Part shown: positions 1 to 5,558 of the stretch, piece after piece | Numbering within the stretch: position 1 is the first letter of the stretch | Layout of the letters: each line of letters starts with the position of its first letter | Source: Promethearchaeota archaeon | Lineage (GTDB): Archaea > Asgardarchaeota > Lokiarchaeia > Sigyniarchaeales > SOKP01 | Direction of reading: 5' to 3' | Assembly (NCBI GenBank): GCA_019894815.1 | Contig: JAGXNU010000141.1 | Coordinates: 1-5,558 of the forward strand | Length of the DNA stretch: 5,558 nt | The notes under the pieces: model-generated | Told to the model about the DNA's origin: nothing | Databases searched by the model: none | Seen by the model: the letters and a program-made list of their open reading frames with translations, nothing else | Made by a program: the position numbers and the translations under genes

Positions 1-390
1 GGCTTCAATCTCGCGTATATTTAGCTCGTTGTTGTATAAATCGGTATATTTTTTTATATGTGTTGAATAAATAGCTACTTCATCAACTAAGTTTTTTTCT
101 TTAGCGAGAGATTGAACTTTTATGTACAATTCGATAATGTGGGGATATTCAGATTCTATTTCTAAATTTCCTTTTTTTATCGCTTTTTTAAAGGCTATAT
201 CATATTCTCGGGCCATTTTTTCAGCCGATTTCACCATTGAATCAATTAACTTGCGAATTTCTAATGCTTCCTCTTGTTTGATTTGACCTTCTTCAAGAGT
301 CTTTATTTTTTGAATTTTAATATCAGTTATTGCATCGCTTGTCTGAATTATATGCATTGTTTCAAATTCTCTGTCTTTTTCTATCTTTTT
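1..390 (-). repeat. Tandem repeat unit C (390 bp, 130 residues), most 3' copy in the window
   Basis: This unit is in register with the one at 391-780. I counted about 34 mismatches in 390 aligned bases, roughly 91% identity, with no gaps. It encodes a linker (TSDAITDIKIQKIK region), then SMVKSAEKMAREYDIAFKKA, a YPHIIELY helix, and AIYSTHIKKY. Most differences fall at 241-300, in the Glu-rich part of the linker. The array may continue beyond the left edge, so the copy number is unknown. Confidence 0.93.
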
Positions 391-2385
391 GGCTTCAATT
401 TCGCGTACTTTTAGCTCCTTGTTGTATAATTCAGTATATTTTTTTATATGAGTTGAATAAATAGCTACTTCATCATCCAAGTTTTTTTCATTTACGAGAG
501 ATTGAACTTTTCTGTACAATTCGATTATGTGGGGATATTCAGATTCTATTCCTAAATTACCTTTTTTTATCGCTTTTTTAAAGGCTATATCATATTCTCG
601 TGCCATTTTTTCAGCAGTTTTGACCATTGAATCAATTTGCTTGCGAAATTCTAAAGATTCCTCCTCCTTGATCCGATCTTCTTCAAGAGCCTTTATTTCT
701 TGAATTTTAATATCAGTCATTGCATCGCTTGTCTGAATTATATGCATTGTTTCAAATTCTCTGTCTTTTTCTATCTTTTTGGCTTCAATCTCGCGTACAT
801 TTAACTCATTATTGTATAAATCAGTATATTTTTTTATATGAGTTGAATAAACAGCCGCTTCTTCAATCCAACCTTTTTGTGATACATAATTTCGTGCTTG
901 AGTGTAAAGATCTAATATCTCGGGATATTTTGATTTAATAGCTAAATTACCTTTTTTTATCGCTTTTTTAAAGGCTATATCATATTCTCGTGCCATTTTC
1001 TCAGCTGAATTTATTAAGTTATCAATTGACATTCGTGATTCTTGTTCCTGTTGTTCTAAAGAACGTACATCTTCTAATGTTGGTAAGAAACTCTTTTCTT
1101 CTTCTTTTTTAGTTACTTTAAGTGAATCTTCATAGATTTTTTGTTTTTCACCTTTTTTAGCTTCAATATCTCTAAGTTTAAAATCTTGTTGAAGCTTGTT
1201 TTTATAGAATTTAATTTGTTTTTCATATATGGTGACTTGGTCATTCCATCCCCTTTGACTTACCATCTCTTTAATTGATTCATAAATTGTAATAACTTCG
1301 GGATAAACGGATTGTGCTAAAATTGAACCTTGTTTTATTGCTTTTTTCATTCCAAGTTCATATTCTCTAACCAATTTCTCCGCAAAATCCACTTTATTAC
1401 TGATTTCTAATCGAAAATCGTCTTCTTCCTGTTTTTTTTCAGAAAGCTCCTTTAATCTGAGTGTTTTTGCTTGAACTTGCATTTCTTCGATATTTTTGGA
1501 TTGTTCAATAATCTTTTCTTCTTTTCTTAAGGTATTTAGTCTCACTGTTTCTCGTTCTAATCTAGATTGTTCTGCTGTCTCTTCAACACGTACTTTTTGC
1601 TTCTGGAGTTCGTCTATTATTTTTTTTATATTTTTAGCTTCATTCATCCAATTAATTTCTTCAAATAATGCAACACTTTCATGATATAGTTTTAAAGCTT
1701 CATCAAAAAGATATCCTTTTGCAAGTTCAGAAGCTTTTCCCACTAATTCAAAAGCTTGGGAAGAAATTTGAGATTCTTTTAATTTTGTCTCTTTAAATAA
1801 TATTAATTTATCTGCTTTTGTATCTTCACTTGAAATTTCAGGAACTTTTAATTGACGTAGATAATCTGCCTTTTTATTATAGCATTCTTCTATCATTTTA
1901 TTCAATTGTTCTTGACCATGAGTATCATTTAGTTGTTGATATAAAAGATCGGTTTCATCATATTTATCAAGTGCTTTATCAAATTGATGATTCTCGATTA
2001 ATTCACCTGCTTCACTGATTAGTATTTCGAGTTTTTTCTTTTTATCCTCAACAATTTCACTTTCTTGGGAGATTTCTTCTTCCTCTACCTCAATCTCGAA
2101 TTCTTGTTCCCTAAAGCGTTTTTCTTTCAATAGTTGAATTTCCGAGATTTTTGAATATAATGCATCCACTTCTTGTTTACGATTAACTTGTTCATAAAGC
2201 CCTATTGCTTGCCTCATAATTTCTATCGCGTCATCATAATAATAAGTTTCCAAAAGAGATAACGCATGTTTAACTAATTCATATGCTTCAGTCATGATTT
2301 CTTCTTGCATATCATTCAAATCTGAAAAAAAAGCTTCTTTAGTGGGATCAAATCCCTCTCTCTTTTTTTCTCTCTGTTCGTCCAT
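1..2385 (-). CDS. Helical TPR-like/coiled-coil repeat protein, C-terminus off the left edge
   Basis: I see 795 codons with no stop down to position 1, so the C-terminus is missing. The start is firm: an in-frame TAA (2388-2386) directly precedes the ATG, and AGATGATC, close to the archaeal Shine-Dalgarno AGGTGATC, lies 3 bases upstream. The protein is rich in Glu, Lys, Ile and Leu, with no signal peptide or membrane segment. Helical hairpins resembling TPRs occur at about residues 25-75 (motif YDDAIEIMRQAIGLYEQ), 110-165 (FDKALDKYDETDLLYQQ), 207-260 (FDEALKLYHESVALFEE), 331-396, 458-532, 589-662 and 719-795. They are joined by highly charged coiled-coil linkers. The last four share the pattern REY-(D/E)-x-(A/G)-x-KKAIK-(K/Q)-G, then YP and (V/I)YxxxIKxY. 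Helical repeat proteins of this kind usually act as protein-binding scaffolds, and a cytoplasmic scaffold role is my inference. I recognise no catalytic motif and no named family. Coding status is very secure; function is unknown. Confidence 0.92.
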   Translation of the reverse strand, partial: MDEQREKKREGFDPTKEAFFSDLNDMQEEIMTEAYELVKHALSLLETYYYDDAIEIMRQAIGLYEQVNRKQEVDALYSKISEIQLLKEKRFREQEFEIEVEEEEISQESEIVEDKKKKLEILISEAGELIENHQFDKALDKYDETDLLYQQLNDTHGQEQLNKMIEECYNKKADYLRQLKVPEISSEDTKADKLILFKETKLKESQISSQAFELVGKASELAKGYLFDEALKLYHESVALFEEINWMNEAKNIKKIIDELQKQKVRVEETAEQSRLERETVRLNTLRKEEKIIEQSKNIEEMQVQAKTLRLKELSEKKQEEDDFRLEISNKVDFAEKLVREYELGMKKAIKQGSILAQSVYPEVITIYESIKEMVSQRGWNDQVTIYEKQIKFYKNKLQQDFKLRDIEAKKGEKQKIYEDSLKVTKKEEEKSFLPTLEDVRSLEQQEQESRMSIDNLINSAEKMAREYDIAFKKAIKKGNLAIKSKYPEILDLYTQARNYVSQKGWIEEAAVYSTHIKKYTDLYNNELNVREIEAKKIEKDREFETMHIIQTSDAMTDIKIQEIKALEEDRIKEEESLEFRKQIDSMVKTAEKMAREYDIAFKKAIKKGNLGIESEYPHIIELYRKVQSLVNEKNLDDEVAIYSTHIKKYTELYNKELKVREIEAKKIEKDREFETMHIIQTSDAITDIKIQKIKTLEEGQIKQEEALEIRKLIDSMVKSAEKMAREYDIAFKKAIKKGNLEIESEYPHIIELYIKVQSLAKEKNLVDEVAIYSTHIKKYTDLYNNELNIREIEA
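391..780 (-). repeat. Tandem repeat unit B (390 bp, 130 residues)
   Basis: This is the middle copy. Positions 719-789 are identical to 329-399, an exact 71-base direct repeat spaced by 390 bases that spans the junction between units. At protein level it keeps MAREYDIAFKKAIKKGNL, YPHIIELY and AIYSTHIKKY. The loop before the last helix reads NEKNLDDE, where the older copies have a Gly-Trp pair. The period is a multiple of three, so copies can be gained or lost without breaking the frame. Confidence 0.93.
781..1158 (-). repeat. Tandem repeat unit A (378 bp), divergent mosaic copy
   Basis: Conservation with unit B is patchy. Positions 781-840 differ at about 6 of 60 bases from 391-450. Positions 841-900 differ at about 23 of 60 and 901-960 at about 15 of 60. 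Positions 961-999 are identical to 571-609. The linker at about 1015-1158 is largely unrelated to the other linkers and is shorter overall. The encoded hairpin has SQKGWIEEAAVYSTHIKKY, whose Gly-Trp pair matches a more distant unit near 1200-1396 (SQRGWNDQ). Unit A therefore looks intermediate between the old and the recent copies. Confidence 0.85.
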
Positions 2386-2529
2386 TTAGATCATCTGATA
2401 TAATACTTAGTAAAAAAATTTCTTGATTGAATAAAAGACATGATATTTATTATTGTTCCATATAACTTTAAAAATACATTGTAATTGATAAATTGACTAT
2501 CAACTCATGTAAAAATGAATATATTCTGG
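2386..2529. other. Intergenic spacer between the two minus-strand genes
   Basis: This 144-bp AT-rich spacer contains no credible gene. Just after the upstream gene ends, the minus strand reads a 10-base palindrome (2517-2526) followed by a run of five T (2515-2511), which could be a weak archaeal termination site. A 6-bp inverted repeat, TTGATA/TATCAA with a 7-base loop, lies at 2485-2503. A minus-strand TATA-like TTATATGG at 2466-2459 could serve the large repeat-protein gene, with a leader of about 50 bases. All of these are weak signals in AT-rich DNA, and co-transcription of the two genes remains possible. Confidence 0.4.
2389..2396 (-). promoter_or_regulatory. Shine-Dalgarno-like site of the repeat-protein gene
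   Basis: On the minus strand this reads AGATGATC, matching 7 of 8 bases of AGGTGATC, the complement of a typical archaeal 16S rRNA 3' end. It ends three bases before the ATG at 2385. That spacing is short but agrees with the start fixed by the adjacent in-frame stop. Confidence 0.45.
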
Positions 2530-2925
2530 TTAAAAATCAAATTTTTTCATGTTTTTGACTAAGAAATCATCGCAAACCTTTCCACCTTGACTTGTTAAAC
2601 CCCATCCGTTAACATCCTTCTTTACTAAACCGATTTTTTCTACGGCGAATAAGATCTCTCTTATATCTTCTTCGTTTTTTGTAACTCCAAAATCAACTTT
2701 TAAGCAAAATGATATCTCATCAATTGGAACCGAATTCCCCAATTCATCTTCCATCACTCCCAAGGCAGCGATAATTTGCTCTTGGATGCCCATTGTTTCA
2801 TCGAATTGAGAAGATACCTCATCAAGAAGCCAAGGATTCTTATCTAACATCTTTTTTATTTCCTTTTCATTCCCACTTTTAAAAACGATTTCAAAATCTT
2901 CGCGTATCTTCTTTTTTTTTGCCAT
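2530..2925 (-). CDS. Small protein with a winged-helix-like C-terminal domain
   Basis: This is a 131-residue protein starting at ATG 2925. A GTG at 2934 would add three residues, but it lies inside the Shine-Dalgarno-like GAGTGA, so the ATG is preferred. The N-terminus is very basic (MAKKKKIRED), followed by a helical segment with NPWLLDE near residues 30-36. Residues 47-131 have the pattern of a winged helix: helix 48-62 (EQIIAALGVMEDEL), helix 68-77 (IDEISFCLKV), candidate recognition helix 84-98, a short hairpin at 100-110 (LVKKDVNGWGL), and a final helix starting LTSQGGKVCDDFL. The LT-x-x-G ending after a GW-containing wing is typical of archaeal winged-helix regulators. There is no metal-binding cluster, signal peptide or membrane segment. 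DNA binding and a regulatory role are inferences from this fold pattern. A winged-helix protein-interaction domain is the main alternative. An A9 run lies at codons 2-5. Confidence 0.85.
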   Translation of the reverse strand: MAKKKKIREDFEIVFKSGNEKEIKKMLDKNPWLLDEVSSQFDETMGIQEQIIAALGVMEDELGNSVPIDEISFCLKVDFGVTKNEEDIREILFAVEKIGLVKKDVNGWGLTSQGGKVCDDFLVKNMKKFDF

Positions 2926-2930
2926 ATAAG

Positions 2931-2936
2931 TCACTC
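2931..2936 (-). promoter_or_regulatory. Shine-Dalgarno-like GAGTGA that decides the start
   Basis: GAGTGA on the minus strand resembles GAGGTGA with one base missing, and ends five bases before ATG 2925. The alternative GTG start at 2934-2932 is embedded in this site and has no comparable purine-rich site upstream of it, which favours the ATG. Confidence 0.5.
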
Positions 2937-2967
2937 AATAACTTCTTATCTTATTGTGTAATTATCT

Positions 2968-2978
2968 TTTATATTAAA
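2968..2978 (-). promoter_or_regulatory. Candidate TATA box for the winged-helix-like gene
   Basis: The minus strand reads TTTAATATAAA here. It is preceded by a purine-rich stretch (AAAAGAAATT, 3007-2998) and, more closely, by TGC. Transcription starting about 25 bases downstream would begin near 2948, giving a leader of roughly 20 bases that includes the GAGTGA site. This is a consensus match by eye in AT-rich DNA, so it is moderate at best. Confidence 0.35.
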
Positions 2979-2980
2979 GC

Positions 2981-3007
2981 AATTTCTTTTAAAAACTAAA
3001 AGAAATT
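2981..3007. promoter_or_regulatory. Perfect 11-bp inverted repeat in the divergent control region
   Basis: AATTTCTTTTA (2981-2991) is the exact reverse complement of TAAAAGAAATT (2997-3007), with a 5-base spacer AAAAC. The centre-to-centre distance of the arms is 16 bases. The repeat lies between the two candidate TATA elements of the divergent genes, touching the plus-strand one. This is where an operator controlling both directions would sit. A transcribed hairpin is less likely, because the repeat lies upstream of both inferred transcription starts. The operator function and any link to the neighbouring winged-helix-like protein are inferred. Confidence 0.45.
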
Positions 3008-3016
3008 AATATTTTT
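3006..3016 (+). promoter_or_regulatory. Candidate TATA box for the UPF0182 gene
   Basis: TTAATATTTTT is preceded by AAAAGAAA (2998-3005), which resembles a purine-rich BRE. A start about 25 bases downstream would fall in the A-tract near 3034, leaving a leader of about 18 bases. The AT-rich background makes chance matches common. Confidence 0.3.
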
Positions 3017-3026
3017 AATTTTAAGC

Positions 3027-3050
3027 AAAAAAAAAAATAAATAAATAAAT
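3027..3050 (+). repeat. A11 tract followed by a TAAA tandem repeat in the leader
   Basis: There is a run of 11 A (3027-3037), then three TAAA copies (3038-3049) and a final T. This places an in-frame TAA (3046-3048) almost at the ATG and leaves no Shine-Dalgarno site, unlike the two minus-strand genes. Translation would have to start on an A-rich or nearly leaderless transcript. The tract is a simple-sequence repeat and may vary in length between strains or assemblies. Confidence 0.7.
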
Positions 3051-3051
3051 C

Positions 3052-5558
3052 ATGTCAAGAATATCTATTAATAATAATGATGAACCAGTAGGTTCAAGGC
3101 GTTTTCGTTATAAACCATTAAAAACAAAACCCCGAGTTAGAAAATACTTATTATATATTATTTTAGCAATTGTAGTATTAGCAGCACTAGGAATTTTTTG
3201 GCTATGGCCTTCTTGGTATGCTGATATTAACTTACAAACACAATTATATTCAAATAAAGCAAATGCAGATTTTATAAATGTTTATTTTTTGAATTTTTGG
3301 GGAACTAACTTCCTATTTAACAAGACAGCATTAATTGGAGCTGTAATAGGAAGTATCATCATGACTATCCCTCCTGATAGAACATTATTAACTGCTATTG
3401 GAACTCGTTTAGGATTTGGTAAACCATCTTATGCTAAGAGTCTAATCTTTTGGTGGAGTGCTGGGTTTGTTTTATTCTACTTTTTGGGTTTTCTCTTAGA
3501 TTTTAATGCAGCCTCTTTTTCATGGATTGCTTATCTAATCGAAAATGGAGAGATGAACTTATCACCTACAATAATTCCTGATGCATTTAGCATACTATTT
3601 AATTCTGGGAGTAAAGATTATATCACGATATTTATTTACGGTAATTTAGTCTTGCCTATTATATATTTCACGTTTTTAGTGGTAATTTTCAGAGTTATCC
3701 TAAATGTTGTTAGAAATATATATTTAAGGAGAAATGATTATTATGCCCTTGCGAATATTTTCATGGCTATAGGTCTCGGATTTGGATTATGGTTTTTTAC
3801 TACTCCCACCCAAGCATTAGATGGTATAAGTTTAATACAAATATGGGCTATAATTATTGGTTTTATTAGTTTTCCAATATTTGGATTATTAATTTACTTT
3901 TATGGAAGATCTAATTATTCTCGTGATTCAAAAAATTATATTCTAACAATTCCAAAAATTAAAAGAATTGGTTATGTAGGTTTTCTTATGATGATCATTG
4001 TAGTCATCCCCTTATTTATTAGCATCGGACCAGCAATAAGTATAAATGATACTAGTGTTTGGCTTGATCAAGAATGGGTTAAAAAATATCAAAGAGAAGT
4101 GGAGTGGACTTCAGATTGTGCTGGATTGGATATGTTTGAGGAAAGAAGTATTGAAAATTTCAGCCTTTCTACAACGACTCCTGATGAGCTAATGGTATCT
4201 CAAGTAAGACAATACGATCAAAATTTTGCCGTCCAGTATCTAGCTGCCTCAATAGGATCTACATTTGAGGGATTAGCTGATTCTGATATCATATATATTG
4301 ATGGCAAAGAATATTGGGTTGCTCCAAAAACAATTAAATTTACTCAAATTACTGGAGATCCAGTTCAAAGAAGCACAGAAATTTTGGATCATGTAGAAGG
4401 ATTTCTAGCCATGGATACATTTTCTGGTGAATTAGTTAATATTACTGAAAGATTTAACATTACTCAGAATTATCCCATCTTTTTTGGAGAAAGTGAAAGT
4501 GAAAGGTTTTTACAAACCCTTGGAACAAGCGATCAAGAAGGGATAATAGGAGCTTATGATTCGGATATTTTATTAGGAACTGAATGGACGGGAGATACGG
4601 ATAATTTCGACTTCAGATATTCATCACAACCTGATGGGACGTTAACTGGATTAGAAGGTTTTTGGAAAAAGATTAATCTAGGGCTCATCGCGTATTCAAC
4701 TAGCTCAGAAAACACTTACACAATCAATCGAAACGTGAAAACAAGAGTTAGAAATATCTTACTTCCACAATTATCCATTGATAATGATCCGTATTTAGTC
4801 TTTAACATCGAAAGTGGAAAGTTATATTATGCCGTTTCAATATATACCAATATAAATGTTGGTTCCTATGCAATGTACCCCGTTTCAAGGTTTCTTGGTG
4901 TTTGCCTAGTTGATGTTGTTGATGGGGAAATGACTTTCTATGAAAATCCCGCATTAGACAAAATTAATGATCCAACAGCACCATTATGGAGCATTTACAT
5001 GTCGAATTCAATATATGATTGGGAAATAGATTGGTTCGATGACAGTGAAATGGATTGGTTAAAATATCAATTACGATATCCAGAGGATTTATTCGAAATA
5101 CAACTTGAAGCTAATTACAAGTATCATGTGAATAACCCAACAGTATGGAAAAGTGAGGTAGATTTTCATGAACGCCCAAAAGCAGGGGATCTATACTATA
5201 TTGAATCAGATCTAGGAAATGGGGTTGAATATATTGGTTTAGACCTCGTTGAATATAAAGGAGATACAGCAAATATACTTGCTGGAATGTATGTCGTGAG
5301 ACATGGTGATAATTTTGGAGATGCTATCTTTTATCATACGAGATATTCTGCTTCTAGCTTTCTGGGACCACAATCAGCAAATCAAACTTATTTATCAGAA
5401 GCTACGCAAGAGATCTCTTTGATAGCGGGTGCACGAAATGGAAATATCTTGCTTTATCCTATTGCAGGGTCAATATATTACTATATCCCAACTTACAGCA
5501 CTGCGGGGATCTTACAAGATTTAAAATTAGCGGGATTTGTTGAGGCGCTCACTAGAAA
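3052..5558 (+). CDS. UPF0182-family multi-pass membrane protein, C-terminus off the right edge
   Basis: There are 835 complete codons without a stop. The start is fixed by TAA at 3046-3048 and the lack of another ATG before codon 104. After a basic cytoplasmic tail (residues 1-31) come about seven membrane helices near 32-55, 92-108, 130-151, 194-218, 233-253, 264-285 and 305-328. A large, probably extracytoplasmic domain follows. UPF0182 (PF03699) landmarks appear in order: AGLD (357-360), PIFFGES (475-481), a KTRVRNILLP segment leading to DNDPYLVF (577-584), LRYPEDLFEIQ (674-684) followed by YHV, LGP (771-773), and GNILLYPI (797-804) with a Tyr-rich stretch ending IPTY. Known members have about 900-1000 residues, so perhaps 100 or more are missing. 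The middle of the ectodomain (about 380-465) and the usual YTTS site (YTNI here) are divergent. Five N-x-S/T sequons (332, 369, 463, 469, 777) are on the outer side. The biochemical function of UPF0182 is not established. Confidence 0.88.
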   Translation, partial: MSRISINNNDEPVGSRRFRYKPLKTKPRVRKYLLYIILAIVVLAALGIFWLWPSWYADINLQTQLYSNKANADFINVYFLNFWGTNFLFNKTALIGAVIGSIIMTIPPDRTLLTAIGTRLGFGKPSYAKSLIFWWSAGFVLFYFLGFLLDFNAASFSWIAYLIENGEMNLSPTIIPDAFSILFNSGSKDYITIFIYGNLVLPIIYFTFLVVIFRVILNVVRNIYLRRNDYYALANIFMAIGLGFGLWFFTTPTQALDGISLIQIWAIIIGFISFPIFGLLIYFYGRSNYSRDSKNYILTIPKIKRIGYVGFLMMIIVVIPLFISIGPAISINDTSVWLDQEWVKKYQREVEWTSDCAGLDMFEERSIENFSLSTTTPDELMVSQVRQYDQNFAVQYLAASIGSTFEGLADSDIIYIDGKEYWVAPKTIKFTQITGDPVQRSTEILDHVEGFLAMDTFSGELVNITERFNITQNYPIFFGESESERFLQTLGTSDQEGIIGAYDSDILLGTEWTGDTDNFDFRYSSQPDGTLTGLEGFWKKINLGLIAYSTSSENTYTINRNVKTRVRNILLPQLSIDNDPYLVFNIESGKLYYAVSIYTNINVGSYAMYPVSRFLGVCLVDVVDGEMTFYENPALDKINDPTAPLWSIYMSNSIYDWEIDWFDDSEMDWLKYQLRYPEDLFEIQLEANYKYHVNNPTVWKSEVDFHERPKAGDLYYIESDLGNGVEYIGLDLVEYKGDTANILAGMYVVRHGDNFGDAIFYHTRYSASSFLGPQSANQTYLSEATQEISLIAGARNGNILLYPIAGSIYYYIPTYSTAGILQDLKLAGFVEALTR

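Noticed and set aside
1..780. Direct repeats considered as a CRISPR array or mobile-element ends
   Set aside because: The repeats are 390 bp, contiguous and in frame with a protein, with no short repeat/unique spacer structure, terminal inverted repeats or transposase.
720..938. Plus-strand open frame of 72 codons
   Set aside because: It lies antisense inside the 795-codon minus-strand frame, whose tandem protein repeats prove that strand is coding. It has no ribosome binding site, and its composition is what the complement of a Lys/Glu-rich helix gives.
1496..1684. Plus-strand open frame of 62 codons, Ser/Phe-rich and apparently hydrophobic
   Set aside because: The hydrophobicity is the reverse complement of a charged coiled coil (Glu/Lys codons read backwards as Phe/Leu/Ser). 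It is antisense to a well-supported gene.
1818..2018. Plus-strand open frame of 66 codons
   Set aside because: It is antisense to the same coding region, with no start signal and no recognisable domain.
2485..2503. TTGATA/TATCAA inverted repeat as a strong terminator hairpin
   Set aside because: The stem is only 6 bp and mostly A-T, with no T-run directly after it on either strand, so it is indistinguishable from chance in this AT-rich spacer.
2912..2920. A9 run at codons 2-5 of the small gene as a programmed frameshift or phase-variation site
   Set aside because: The frame is intact through it and encodes a plausible basic tail (KKKK). Such runs are expected in AT-rich Lys-rich genes, and nothing indicates a useful alternative frame.

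Overview
The window is strongly AT-rich and carries three protein-coding genes: two on the minus strand and one divergent on the plus strand. It holds no rRNA, tRNA, CRISPR array or insertion sequence that I can recognise. The base composition, the Shine-Dalgarno-like leaders on both minus-strand genes, the short AT-rich divergent promoter region, and a small winged-helix-like protein next to a very long helical repeat protein suggest an archaeon. Asgard/Promethearchaeota is my best guess from protein style. This assignment is an inference and no marker gene in the window proves it.

Layout. Positions 1-2385 (minus) hold an open frame of 795 codons that runs off the left edge. It encodes a charged, almost entirely helical protein made of TPR-like helical hairpins joined by coiled-coil linkers. 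Its 3' half contains tandem units of 390 bp (130 residues), two of which are about 91% identical in DNA. Positions 2386-2529 are a short intergenic stretch. Positions 2530-2925 (minus) encode a 131-residue protein with a winged-helix-like C-terminal half. Positions 2926-3051 are a divergent control region with a perfect 11-bp inverted repeat, candidate TATA elements for both directions, and an A-tract with a TAAA repeat just before the next start. Positions 3052-5558 (plus) hold the first 835 codons of a UPF0182-family membrane protein: about seven transmembrane helices followed by a large ectodomain, with the C-terminus cut off by the right edge.

How the parts relate. The two minus-strand genes are co-directional with a 144-bp gap, so they may or may not share a transcript. 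The small winged-helix-like protein sits beside the inverted repeat that separates it from the UPF0182 gene. This arrangement is compatible with a local regulator controlling itself and its divergent neighbour, but nothing in the sequence proves that. The most distinctive signal is the mosaic tandem duplication in the repeat protein. I did not find convincing evidence for a new multi-gene system.
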